Source: Osedax fenrisi
Taxonomy: Eukaryota; Annelida; Polychaeta; Sabellida; Siboglinidae
DNA length: 64,000 nucleotides
Reading direction: 5' to 3'
NCBI GenBank assembly: GCA_964019155.1
Contig: OZ025245.1
Span: forward strand, 18,699,447 to 18,763,446
Shown here: positions 19,746 to 31,547 of the stretch, one piece after another
Layout: every line of letters begins with the position of its first letter
How positions within the stretch are numbered: the stretch's first letter is position 1
Translations under genes and position numbers: made by a program
Notes under the pieces: generated by a model
Told to the model about the DNA's origin: nothing
Seen by the model: the letters and a program-made list of their open reading frames with translations, nothing else
Database searches by the model: none

Positions 19746-21818
19746 ATATCATTATATTTTATTATTTATATATATATTTTTATATAGCAAAACAATTAAT
19801 ATTATAGCTATAATAGTTGTTTCTGTTAATTCATTTATACATGTATAGTCTGAAATAATTATTTTGAGTTCAGTGTTTGAAGTTTTACTATTGAATAACA
19901 ATGTAATAATGATAATAATTATGTTTCTTTAAATAAAGCAGTTTCATTATTTCATAATATTATACTCTACAGCATAACACAGATAATATATAAATGTAAA
20001 TAATCATATTTGTATTGGTTAAAATATTGGCTAAATTATCTTTATATTATGTTATCGAATTTATTGTAATTTAATAAGATCATATTAGAAAAATAATTAA
20101 TATTTATTGGGATCTACCCGAAATCACACTATATGATACTATGAACACAGTGATATCGACGATTCTCTTTTGGATTCATCATCTTCCAGCTCAAAGAAAT
20201 TCAGTCTTCCCGCAGCGAACTTCCATCTCAAAGAAAGATTTCCCTAGTGCCTTTTTATTATAATTTGTTTATTTAGTTTTTAGTTTTACAATTAAGTTTA
20301 GAGTATTTATTATTTAATTTAGTTCAATTATTTAGATTATATATTGTACATAAATAGTTATTCTACAAATTTTGTATTTTGTTGTAAACTAAATTTAATA
20401 AATATAGATTATTATAAGAATGACTTTATGATTATATTATTATGTTATAAAATCTATTATATTATAATACTAGAAATATAGTCGATATAAATAATAAACA
20501 TATATTACCCTGAAATGTAAAATAAAAAGAGTCAACCTTTAAACTCAAGTTACTAAGAATATTGATTTTAATTTCTTTTAATCTTAAACATTTTTCACAA
20601 CTTTCAATAATTATCCAAACCCGATGAAATTTTCACAGTATCTTTATTATCATATGTATAATAAATGTTACTTAAAATAATTGTGTTTTAATTAAATAGT
20701 ATTTATACTATATATTTATATATTATAATATACAAAAATTAAATGTAATTCAGCATCATATTTTGGATTGTCTATGAACTATTTTATTTTATTAACATTA
20801 TACATTAGTTACCGCTATGCAATTTACAGAATGTAAATCGGATCAATAAACTGGGTACTGAAGAATTTTTAAATAAATAAAAAAAAATATTTCCTATATT
20901 AATACATTGTAATTTAAAGTATCGCGAATTCCCTTACAATATTTATTTTATTGATATATTATATTTACAAGCCTAGCATATTTTCAAAATTAATAAAATT
21001 TCTATATAATAATTATATTATATTAGATTATTTTTTTTTAGATTATTCTTATTTCCTCAACAAATTATATATCCTTATTATATATGTATTATTGGTTTAA
21101 TTTGTTAGGTAATTCATAATATAATTTAATTTGTTCAAAATCAATTATCAAAATGAAAAAAATTTATAAAAATTTAAAAATAAATAATGATAGAAAAAAA
21201 CACAAAAAAACGGAAATAAAATACAATACATAAATAGTTATAAATAATGATCAAAGAGAATATTCAGTAATCGAATATATCCAATGATAAAGAGATGTAT
21301 ACGGCTATATTGTCCTTGCTATCGACAAAGAAAACACTCTCGTCTTATTTTGAGAATACATATATATCAAAGAAAGAAAGAAAATATTACTTAAAAAAAG
21401 TCGATAAATTGTTTCTATACTATTCAATATATATAGTCAACTCTCGATATCTCATACTATCTATATCTCATAAACGCTGCTTACTCAGAATTTTTACAAA
21501 TGCTAGTTTAGTTTCGTGCCTATATAAATACATGTAAAAATCATGTGATATCTTAGAAACTTGATATTTCGAGACATATTTCTGCAGTCCGTCGAATTCT
21601 GAGATAACGAGAGTCAACTTTCTATTCGTAAATCGATTTGTTAGATAATTCATAACGTATTTGTATTCAATTTTTCAAAATCGAGTATTAAAATAAAAAC
21701 GTAAATTAAACGCGACAATAACTAACGATAAAAAAAAGAAAAAGTATGTTACCTAAGACGAGTGGTCAAATATACGCGATAATAAAGCTATTCATCTAGC
21801 CATCTATATAGGTCTAAC
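19746..21818. other. TEX14-like intron 4, central part
   Basis: About 2 kb of AT-rich sequence. One GC-richer island at 20115-20250 reads on the minus strand as KFAAGRLNFFELEDDES followed by KRESSISLCS and a stop; I do not recognise it and it lacks splice support. The rest shows no exon, RNA gene or terminal repeats. Confidence 0.45.
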
Positions 21819-21973
21819 TTCAATTCGTAGAGACGTTCCGCGGAGTCGGATCGTAGGATATCTTTACCGGTGTAGGACAGGGCGAACGAGCGCGTCTTCT
21901 CCATGAACTGAACCATGTTGTGCCGCTTCAGATGCTCCGGGTTACAGATCGCCCAGTACCGGATCGTGCGACC
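21819..21973 (-). CDS. TEX14: TEX14-like exon 4 (after ankyrin repeats)
   Basis: 155 bases with acceptor ATCGTAG and donor AA|GTTAGA, phase 0 in, 2 out. The peptide reads GRTIRYWAICNPEHLKRHNM, VQFMEKTRSFALSYTGKDIL and DSAERLYEL. Vertebrate TEX14 has [26 protein letters not shown] and IDSPQRL in the same order. It follows the last ankyrin unit and leads into the linker. The acceptor and first bases of this exon are repeated in degenerate form in a duplication of about 210 bp upstream. Confidence 0.88.
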
Positions 21974-22385
21974 CTACGATGATGGTACGGGACTGGGTTA
22001 GATACGATATATTGTACGATGTTGATGGTGATGATGATGTTGATGATGGTGATGATAGTAAATAAACAAGGTTTATTGTGGAATGTTACAAAGTTTTTAA
22101 AGTAATACATTTTTAAAAATGAAGAAACGTAATAACTCTAAAATATATATGGGTTATAGGTAGCCCAGTATCTGGTAGTGTGATCCTACAAAGATACGGG
22201 GGCTCAGTTAGCAACGATATATTATGTGATGATGATGATGATGACGACTATGATGTAGATGATTATGAATAAATATGTTTATTATACAAAGTGATAACAA
22301 CGCTTTAAGTTAAACTAAATACATTTTAAAAAAATGAAGAAAAGTAATACCTCTAAAATATACATGGGGGGGTCAGTTATCTACT
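21940..22385. repeat. Direct duplication of about 210 bp across the exon 4 acceptor
   Basis: The sequence from the exon 4 start through about 190 bp of intron (21945-22148) is repeated, diverged, at 22160-22370. The second copy keeps GCCCAGTATCTGGTAGTGTG, matching exon 4 GCCCAGTACCGGATCGTGCG, and the GATGATGATG run. A partial third copy starts near 22369. Confidence 0.8.
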
Positions 22386-23658
22386 TAATGATATAATAGA
22401 GACTGTGCAATATATATCTAAATCATACAATATTAATGATTTTATAATAATGATATATATTAATGGGATATTATTGGTATGCATTATATTTCATGCGTAT
22501 ACGTATTATTAGATAGGAAATATATATCTCCATTCAACAATAATATTAGATAAACCTACTCAATGAATTGAACTAATCTTTAATTATATAAAAGATATAT
22601 GAACTATAAATTTACGCTAGCTTTTAATAATATATAGTATCTTTTATATTTAAAAATAGACATACAAATTCATGTTCATTTTATACCGGTATTTTTATAG
22701 AAATTATTTTAAAACTATTTATCATTATGTTTTATTATATACGAATAATATCTTAATTTTATTTATACATATGTTTTTTATATATAGCAACCAATGTAGT
22801 AGGATATCTATAATAATGTTATCTATTATTCCATTGTTATGTATATAGGTAATGCCTAAGCATAATCATTCCACATAAAACGTATTAATAGTTTTACAAA
22901 TTAAAAATGAATATATCGGTGTGTCACAAAAGTGGCTTTTTGAAACATTAATAAATAAAGATATATGTTTAAAATCATATTATATTAATAATTTATTAAA
23001 TATATTTTATAAAACATTATAATAAATATATACCAGATTAGATTACATAATAAATAATTAATTTTATACATTTTAATAAGATAATGATGTGTCATAAAGT
23101 TGATCTTTATATATAGATAAAATCTATTGCATAGTTTGTACAGATACTAATTAACATATGTATTATTGTATTTATTTATTATTTATATTTAAATACTGTG
23201 GTATCCCTTTTTGATTATGTATTAACTAAAATATAATAAGATTTTATCACATGCAAACTTTAAAACACTAGATATCGAAATTATCTTAATTGAATCATAA
23301 ATATTGATTACGATATATATATAAATTATAAATCACTCATATAGCAGTGCATAGTACAATAAACTATTGTTAATGACATACAATACTATGTATAAACTGC
23401 TTATAACGGATATAAGCATTTCTTGTGATAGCGAATTTCGATCGCATGATAAAAGTTGATTCAACTGCTAATACAACTTTGAAATCGTATACAAATCAAC
23501 AATAATATTGTATATTATTAGTACACGAGAGAATTACTATATTATTATAATAATGATAATAATAATAAATGTATCGAGCTTAAAAGTTAATGTATCGCTA
23601 AATGGATACGTAACATGTAACATAATTTATGAATATATTTATCTCATGATACTATATT
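22386..23658. other. TEX14-like intron 3, no gene seen
   Basis: AT-rich with no supported exon, repeat family or terminal repeats. Confidence 0.5.
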
Positions 23659-23912
<254 letters not shown>

Positions 23913-23921
23913 GTACGATAC

Positions 23922-24033
23922 CTTACTGTCGTGAAGTCTTAGATCCCCGCCTGCTTCGATCATGCGGGCGATGATCTTGATGTTGCAGCTGTAGCCGGCC
24001 GCGTGCATCGGAGTGCTGCCCAGGTCGCATCTC
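23922..24033 (-). CDS. TEX14: TEX14-like exon 3 (third ankyrin repeat)
   Basis: 112 bases with acceptor CCCCGCAG and donor AAG|GTATCG, phase 2 in, 0 out. The peptide reads RCDLGSTPMHAAGYSCNIKI then IARMIEAGGDLRLHDSK. Vertebrate TEX14 has [20 protein letters not shown] and LDAGGDLRLHDERG. The TPMHAA helix pair is a standard ankyrin unit. A second AG three bases downstream would drop one Arg; the family alignment favours the longer form. The donor lies next to the microsatellite. Confidence 0.92.
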
Positions 24034-24171
24034 CTGCGGGGAAGACACGAACACGCAACCAATTAATTATTATAATAATAACAGTAAATGTATCGTTTAT
24101 AATCGATTAATAATTATTAATGGACACAAAAAAATAATTGATTTCCACATTAATTATTATAATAATAACAA

Positions 24172-24311
24172 GGAAGTTTCGGTGTGAACGTCTATACCGA
24201 TATCTGGCAGCATGCATGTATTTATATATAAATTACCTATTTAAATCTACCGAAATCGGGTAAATGTTTAAATACTAATAACGGGTTGTTATTTTAGTGT
24301 GAAAGTACCTT
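24172..24311. mobile_element. Possible small MITE, about 140 bp
   Basis: Left AAGGAAGTTTCGGTGTGAA and right, reverse-complemented, AAGGTACTTTCACACTAAA form an imperfect inverted pair, with ACCGATAT/ATCGGGTA words inside. No clear target duplication. The LINE at 24312 begins directly beside it. Confidence 0.4.
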
Positions 24312-25841
24312 AATACTTACTTACTTACTTATGTCGAACTCCCGTTCGACCCTTCTTTACAATTTTCTTCCAATCATCACGAATCATCATAACATTACGT
24401 ATTTCATTCACATCATCTAGTCCAGTATCCTTTTTTAAATTATCAATGTACGTCACAGCTTTTCTTCCTCTGTTGCTTTTTCCAGACGTTGGTTGCCATA
24501 AAATCAGATCATGAGCTACTTCATCGTCGTGACAGATGCAGTGACCTGCTATTCGCAGACGACGAGTAGTTATAACATCGGTAATTTTTGGTAGTTCTTT
24601 ATAGAGTTCAACATTTGTTATATGGTCTCTCCATGATACATTCAGAATCATTCTTAATAACCTTGTATAGCATCCATTTATTCTCCATTCAAGTGATTTG
24701 TCGATCGTCCAAGTCTCACTGCCATATAGTAGGATACTTTCAATAGTGGCTTGAAAAGTCCTAATCTTTAGTTTTCTTTTTAACTTGGAATTCCAGAGTT
24801 TTTTCAACTTGTGACATGCCTGCCAAGCTAGTGCCTTTCGGATCTCAAAGTCTTTTGATGAGCTACTCATCCATGCACCCAAGTATTTAAAGTTATTTAC
24901 TACTTTAATATCTTCATTTAGTAATGAGTGGATATTTATTGGTTCACTTTGAGAAAAAGCCATTATTTCAGTTTTTCTTGAGTTTATTTTTAAACCTAAT
25001 TTTAAAGCTTGGGTTTCTACATTTGATAGTAATTCTTGAGCCTGCTCAATATCTTGTGATATTAAAGCAATATCATCTGCATAGCTTAGATCTGTAATCA
25101 CTTTTGCTGGTACCCTACGACTCTGTTTCCTAGTTAGTTCAAAACCAAAATCTAACTGTTTTCCTTTCACAGCCATTCGCATTGCATAGTCAAGCACTAT
25201 TATAAACAGAAAAGGGGCCAACGTATCGCCTTGTAGAACTCCAGTAGTTATATTAAACGATTTGGTTTCTCCATCAGGTGTTAGTTCTTTCGCTTTGGTT
25301 CCTTTGTATAATGTTTCTATTGCTTCTACGATAATAGTGGGAATTCCGTAAGCCAAGAGTATTTTGAACATATTATTTCTATTTATAGTATCGAAAGCTT
25401 TCTTAAAGTCAACAAAAGTAATGATTGCTTTTAGATTCTTTTCTTTGATACCTTCTATTAATCTCGCAGTGCTAGTATATGGGTAGTAGTTGATCTTCTG
25501 GGACGGAAACCATTTTGGTTATGCCGGAGAAGGGGATCTATAATTGGCTGAATTCTATTAAGTATCATCTTATTAGTTATTTTTAGAGCAATAACAGATA
25601 TAGCAATTCCTCTATAATTGTCGACTTTATTAAGATTACCTGATTTTGGTATTGGCATTATTTGACAAGTAGACCATTGAATAGGTTTTTGCTTTTCAAG
25701 TAAAATTTTATTTGCATATTCTAGAAGGATATCGTCAAATTTACAGTATTTAAAAGTAACCTTAATACTAACACTACTTAAATGACATATTTTCAAAGTT
25801 AATGTTCCTATGATAATTAAATTTGGAAGGGGTATTAACAT
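24312..25841 (-). mobile_element. Non-LTR LINE, 5'-truncated, with reverse transcriptase
   Basis: Minus-strand LINE copy in TEX14-like intron 2, same orientation as the gene. It ends in a short (AAGT)n tail (24312-24330). Two open pieces cover the RT: 25841-25458 and 25371-24325. No endonuclease is present, so the copy is 5'-truncated. The clade is uncertain; the combination of GVLQGDTLAPFLFIIVLDYA with a C-terminal RRLRIAGHC motif resembles RTE-like invertebrate LINEs. Confidence 0.8.
24325..25841 (-). pseudogene. LINE reverse transcriptase, one frameshift
   Basis: RT motifs in order: NYRGIAIS, NGFRPRRSTTTHILALR, FVDFKKAFDTINR, TGVLQGDTLAPFLF, LSYADDIALI and NFKYLGAWM, then SETWTI and RRLRIAGHC near the C-terminus. 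The frame breaks near 25455 between ILALR and RLIEG; the stretch 25455-25372 continues the protein in another frame. From 25371 the frame is open for 348 codons, so the copy is fairly young. Catalytic Asp residues (FVDF, YADD) are intact. Confidence 0.85.
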
Positions 25842-26466
25842 AATATATATTAATAGGGCTAAATTTAAATTATGTTAAAAAATTAAGTATTTCAAGAAAT
25901 AGAATTTTATAAATAATAAATCTTTTTATCTAATTACATTGAAATCAAATACCCAGCAAGGGCCTTAATAATGAAACTATGGATGTCACCATTTTATTGA
26001 TTGATGTGTTATATAAGTCAAAGGTGTAAAGTTGAAATATTCGCTAATGATACCGTATACATTATTGAAATACACGAAGAATAATACAAAATAAAAATGA
26101 GGATCTATATATATATATTGATATTGATTATTAATATATTCTAAAATACATATACATATTAAATTAACTATATAATATAGAATTAGTAATGATATTAGTA
26201 GTTTGAATATCATAGAGAGTAAGCAACTATAACTTAAAATTATAATATTCACTATTATCGATGTATTAAATGTAAAAATATATAATTATAAATGTATTTG
26301 TTTTAAACATTATTAGTGGAATGTAGATATATAATAAATATATATATATATATATATAGCTATCATAATTATAATAGATTAATAGACAAACTAGATAAAT
26401 TACGGGCTATCGATACATAATAGTTTTAAACATTACAAGCGTGCGCGATGTTCTACGACTACGAAC
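25842..26466. other. TEX14-like intron 2 (exon 2 side)
   Basis: AT-rich. Contains copy 2 of the intronic repeat of about 110 bp at 26005-26095 (AAATATTCGCTAATGATACC, GAAGAATAATACAAAAT) and an (AT)n run at 26337-26358. Confidence 0.5.
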
Positions 26467-26581
26467 TTGTTCGGGTCGGCGCCGTGTTTCAGCAGTGTTC
26501 CGATGACTTTCTCCTGATTCTCAAAGCAGGCGCAGAACAGCGCCGTCTGACCCGACGAGTTAACGAAGTCTACGTCTACGT
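26467..26581 (-). CDS. TEX14: TEX14-like exon 2 (second ankyrin repeat)
   Basis: 115 bases with acceptor CCTTATAG and donor AA|GTTCGT, phase 1 in, 2 out. The peptide reads DVDVDFVNSSGQTALFCACF, ENQEKVIGTLLKHGADPNK. Vertebrate TEX14 has VDAVNSLGQTALFVAALLG and LVDYGSDPNHR. SSGQTALFCA is a standard ankyrin TALH-type turn and helix. The non-standard donor GTTCGT is required to keep the ADPNK|RCDLGSTP join that matches the family. Confidence 0.9.
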
Positions 26582-26664
26582 CTATAAGGGCGTGGTGCGA
26601 CGTTACCGTTCACTCGTTGTTATGTTACTTACTTTACGGGTGATCGATAATTACCAGTGGTCGA

Positions 26665-26760
26665 TAAATTATAATTTATATGAGCAAATATATAGTCGAA
26701 ATATATGATCGAAAGTATAAAGATTTTCTAACGATAACATACTATTACTAAAGATTTTGG
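26665..26760. repeat. Intronic repeat, copy 3 of 3
   Basis: Similar in direct orientation to 17716-17830 and 26005-26095 (ATTTTCTAACGATAACATAC). Lies about 80 bases 5' of exon 2 in gene sense. Confidence 0.65.
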
Positions 26761-26883
26761 GAAGCAAATATTTATATTTTTATAAAGTTTATATAATTTA
26801 TCTATATACCATTTTTTATATTATTTTCTTAGTATATTTAAAAGAATTACTTTATAGCACAATATTAACAAAGATTTTGCGAA

Positions 26884-27318
26884 TCAAAGATATAACACTC
26901 CCTATCTACGCAACGTGATTAGTATTCATACATCCCGCTGCTAGCAGCAGTATCAAAATCGATTTAGGTTTGCAGCGATTTGCATACTACAATGTTTTCA
27001 TTTCTCTATTAAATTACATGCAATATAAATTAGCTTTTACTCACTACATAGATATGTATAGAATTTAAAACCAATATATCCTATTACTTTGTTATATATT
27101 GGTAATGAACACTTAGTTTTCATAATAAAAATAATAATTTAAACATATTATTATTCATTTTAAAAGTGCATAGTTTGATACAAATTTACATTAAAAACAA
27201 CACATCTTTCTGAAAATTTACCCTATATAATTGGCGCTGTTAGTTTTTGTATACAAAATAAAATTACATGATTTCGCATGAGTGTTGTATCTTTCCTTAG
27301 AAAAATCATTGCTATTAC
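26884..27318 (+). repeat. Interspersed repeat of about 420 bp, copy 3 of 3
   Basis: Closest to 19312-19745: ATATAACACTCCCTA, CATCCCGCTGCTAGCAGC, TATTGGTAATGAACACTTAG. In intron 1 of the TEX14-like gene. No ORF. Confidence 0.85.
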
Positions 27319-27530
27319 TTTGTTTTTTTTAAGGTATACCATGTACATAGAGCAATCGGTAGTCCATTTGTGGTTACAAATTAAGAGATTTCCGAAATAG
27401 ATACGTTTATAGTGGTGCCATATAAATTCATATTAATAAAATTAACGCATGTAAAAACTCCTAAAAATATTAAATTTAATAAAATTAAATACGATACTGT
27501 ATCTCGACTAAAGGAAAACATTGTAAACAA

Positions 27531-27772
27531 TACTAGACCATAGTTCAACTACAGAGGGTGCTACTGTTATCAAAATAATATCAGAATATATAGTAAACGA
27601 TTATAGAATATGAATCTCAACACGGGTATAGTGTATATGAATATATGTTAATATTTATAATGAATGAATTTATATATAAATTATAGTCGAGTATTTATTA
27701 GATGGTTAGTAATATAATAATATAATAATTTGATATGGACTATCGCCCCCTATAGTTGAAATATGTGAATTA
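27531..27772 (+). mobile_element. Small interspersed element, about 240 bp, copy 2 (plus)
   Basis: Aligns end to end with the reverse complement of 15950-16203. Begins TAGTTCAACTACAGAGGGTG and ends CGCCCCCTATAGTTGAAATA, which are imperfect inverted repeats. Non-coding. Confidence 0.7.
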
Positions 27773-28486
27773 TTGTATTTAGTTTGCTGTAACCAATGCG
27801 ATATATTATGTATTTTTATAAAATATTAAAATTTAATTTAATTTAATTTAAAGACTCTTTGTGCCAGAGCAAGCAAGCGTCTAAAGTAAAAACAAAAAAC
27901 TAATAATAATGAACAATAGTAATACAGAAAGTACTCAACATTAATTTAAATAATAATAATAATAATAATAATATATAGTTTATTAGCTAAACAAACAAAA
28001 TAAATAAACAAAAATATGGAAGACAGAATAGATATGAATTGATACCCAAATCGACATGGTACAAAAATTAACATTGGGTTTACAATTAAAAAAATGCCTT
28101 GGTTTATGCATGCCGAACAAATAGTAAATAAAATTGTAAATAGTGATACAAATAGTGAAGGTGACTTACTAAATAGCCGTAATAAAGATGTAAGCGTATA
28201 TTATTCACTCATATTAATAAATTATAAATATTGTATTTATCCAGTCAAGCTTAAGCGTTTAAGCGGATTATCCAGTTTAAGCGGATAAAGAACCTATTTC
28301 AGCCGTGCAGACGTTACTAAGAGGTAGCGATAATTATACGAAGCAACTACCAATACCAACGTACATCTCGATGAGCCGTTGCATAACCGCCAATTACGAT
28401 ATGCAATATTTGTAATTAATTAAGTTGAGTTCATAATATACGTTTTACATAATCCATATATGTTTACACCTATATGGCTATTAATT
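27773..28486. other. TEX14-like intron 1, no gene seen
   Basis: AT-rich with a TTTAATTTAA run near 27835-27850 and an AATAAT run near 27950-27975. A GC-richer stretch at 28290-28400 has no supported exon. Confidence 0.45.
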
Positions 28487-28755
28487 ACCTGTGCGGCTCA
28501 GGTGTATAAGGCGTCGGAAACACAAACAGTAGGATGCGAGTTCGAGCCTTGTCCGGACCATTAAAATAGGTCTTATAATATTTAGAAGTGATCTTATATA
28601 ATTGTAAATAAATAAATGATTGTCTCTCGTTAAAACCATGGATGCATTATAATGAGAGAGACTTCGAAGGGATATTAGAGACATATGGTTATAAATAAAA
28701 ACATCATTTAAGTTCCTGAATGGAATGAAAGGACCCCACCAAAATAATAAAAATT
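28487..28755 (+). mobile_element. tRNA-derived SINE, plus strand
   Basis: tRNA-like head with A-box GTGCGGCTCAGGTGTATAAG and B-box GAGTTCGAGCC, ending CCGGACCA. The body matches 52080 and 55842 (TAGAAGTGATCTTATATAAT, AAACCATGGATGC, AAGTTCCTGAATGGAATGAA), ending AAAGGACCCCACCAAAATA. Full-length but diverged, in TEX14-like intron 1. Confidence 0.85.
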
Positions 28756-29340
28756 AAAAATATATACGCCTATTTTCGGCAAGAACCATGCGAAGCATGT
28801 GAAGTATTATTTCTATAAGTATTAATTTATCAATAAATATACTTTTAAGTAATACACTAATTATTAATTAAATATTAACTATATTAATTTTAAAAAGTGA
28901 AAATAGAATTGAATAATATTGTATAATTAAATATTTACCCTGAATTACATATTAAATAATCAATAAAGTAAATAAATAAACTCTTTATAATAATCAATAA
29001 ATTGTATAGAGTGATATAGTATATTATATAATATTTTGATAGAAATCATGTTTTAAATATTGTATATTCTGTAATTATAATAATATAATATTGTTATATT
29101 AAATATATATCCCATATAATATTGTAGTGAATAGATTACAGTAGGTATTCAATATTGTATATATATATATATATATATATCTTTAAGATAATCTTATATT
29201 TGTATTATATAATATATATGTTTTTATATATAATACAAATATATGATAATTATGATTTTACAAATGATGAAATATAAACGCTACCCTCATTAACTTAACT
29301 AAATTAATGAGTCATTAATTTAATGATTAAAGGCGCTAAC
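28756..29340. other. TEX14-like intron 1 (exon 1 side)
   Basis: AT-rich, (AT)n at 29158-29180, near-palindromic TATATAATATATAT stretch at 29190-29245. Nothing else recognised. Confidence 0.5.
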
Positions 29341-29521
29341 CTTTCTTCAGAATCTTCCTGACGAGATATTTATTTCCGCGCATGGCCGCGTTATGAAGAC
29401 CCAGACCCAGGTCGGTGGGTAGCTCGCGCTGTTTGAGGCCGTGAGTCAGGGTGTACGAAGTCTCAACCCCCCAGTACTTCAGACCGTCGAAAGCATCCTG
29501 CATTTTCTTGAGGGCCGCCAT
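29341..29521 (-). CDS. TEX14: TEX14-like exon 1 (start codon, first ankyrin repeat)
   Basis: The ATG at 29521 is preceded by an in-frame TAG two codons upstream, so it is the first possible start in this frame; context is GACTATGG. The exon encodes 60 codons plus one base and ends in AAG|GTTAGC-type donor (G|GTTAGC, phase 1). The N-terminal 40 residues (MAALKKMQDAFDGLKYWG) are not recognised; then LHNAAMRGNKYLVRKILKKG matches [20 protein letters not shown] of vertebrate TEX14. This starts the ankyrin array. Confidence 0.88.
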
Positions 29522-30130
29522 AGTCTAACCGTCTACAAGGCGCCGAATTCGAATTCTTTATAAGTAAAATTCATAATTTTTAGGATATATTAAGATTTAT
29601 ATTTATATATATATATATATTATTGAATAATCATTGTTTAATAACGCCATTTAACCGTATCTATTGAAAGCGTACGACGCAAGCCTAATTCGAATGAAGC
29701 GTATTTATGTTTTAAGCCTAGATTTTTAATTCAAAATTAATAGGGTACGTTAGGATTTATATTTATATAAATAGATTCATCAACGACGCCATTTAACCGC
29801 GTTTTATTTAATGTATTTATTCTGCAATCGATGAATTCAAATAAGGATTATATAGGAATAGGTATATATATACCTATATTTAAAATACACCATTGGTAGG
29901 ATATATTGCGGATCACCCGAATTTTACAACAAACTACTATGGAAATCGATGTCCGTAGATAATTATAATGATAACTTATAAGTTACCTTGATTGTATTAT
30001 ATTATAATGTAGGTATAGGTTGTATACTATACATTGTATAGTATACAATGTATACTATATAATGTATAGGTTACCTAGAGCTCTAGCTAGCTTCCTTTAA
30101 GACGTTAATAACAGTGTGTTTCGGCTGAAC
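29522..30130. promoter_or_regulatory. Upstream region of the TEX14-like gene with direct duplication
   Basis: Probable 5' UTR and promoter by position only; no TATA or initiator was assigned. It holds an imperfect direct repeat: GATTTATATTTATAT followed by AACGCCATTTAACCG near 29590-29658 recurs near 29755-29815, period about 165 bp. A palindromic stretch of TATACAATGTATAC type lies at 30020-30070. Confidence 0.4.
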
Positions 30131-30957
30131 GTTTGCAACACGCCGAATCCGAATAGATTATCTAGGATTGTTTACATTGTTTACATATTTAAAATTCGTA
30201 GAATTTGTTATTGTTTATATCCTACATTTTTAAAGTTAAGGGTTTATACCATATATTTAGATATAGAGCTAAAGAGATAAATTCTCTCTAGCTCTATTCA
30301 TTGACTAGAGTGATATTATTCCAGAGTCTGGATATTTGATAATAAAGAGTTATAACAAGGTCATGTCCTTGGTGATAATTTACATTTAGTGGGGTCACTA
30401 TAATGTCTATGACAATGATTGCTATTGATCTTTACATCCTTGACCTCACGATTTCTATAAACTTTGGCCTCGGGTTATTAAAATTATATTAAAGCCACAT
30501 ATATTAACCCAACTGAATATCTATGATTAAAGACAATTAGGTCTATGAAATACTTATAGGTATTCTTATATAAAATGCCTATATATCCTATACCGTATAT
30601 ATATACGGTATAGGATATATATGCATATATGCATAGAGCTAGAGAGAATAGCAAGAGCTTCTCTCTATAGAGATCTATAGATCTATAGCGCATATATACC
30701 TTATATGGCTCATTTAATATAGTTATATATACATAGTATACATATTATGTATTCATGTGTATATATCACAGAGCTAGAGAGAAGTTCTCTAGCTATGTGG
30801 TATACATACATGAATACATAATGTATACATAGGTATGCATACCTAACTATAGTTCCTAAGTTTATTAAAATATGTTCACGTTAATTAATACACTTATAAT
30901 GTAAGACGACTTATAGGTCCATATAGGGTATATATAGGTTATATATGGTTATATGGG

Positions 30958-31023
<66 letters not shown>

Positions 31024-31547
31024 TTATAGACTTATAACGATGAGATTATTTTATTAAATTTTAAAGTTTATATCGGAATTTATTATTTAAATACTACAAA
31101 ATTAAATATGTATTATATATTTAATTATATGTTTTATACCATTACTAATTAAAGTACATTTTAAATATAGGTATTATTATCTAATGTATTATTATCGAAT
31201 AAATATATTGTTCAACTAACTTTTTGTTTATGTTTAATAACTGATAGCACTATGCTATACCTATATACCTTCAAAGTTGTAGTGGCACTACACTCTTCTA
31301 TACCTTTTAAGTAGGTATAATACACTCGTTAAAGGATTTATTTCAGCTATTTCATTAACAATTATTTATATTTATAAAATTGGAATAAACAAATAAATTA
31401 ACATATTTATTTAATTTTTTTATAGAATAAACAAACAAATTAACATATTTTGTTTATTTTTTTACCTATATAAAAAATCATAGTAATATCATCAAATATA
31501 ACGGAGTTTATATTTAGATCTCTATAGAGATATGGAGATATGAAATC
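30131..31547. repeat. Intergenic AT-rich region with several palindromes
   Basis: No gene seen. It contains a perfect palindrome centred near 30605 (TATCCTATACCGTATA arm), a hairpin at about 30730-30833 with arms including ATACATATTATGTATTCATG and closing AGAGAA/TTCTCT, repeated AGAGCTAGAGAGAA words, and a long (AT)n run at 30964-31020. Confidence 0.6.
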
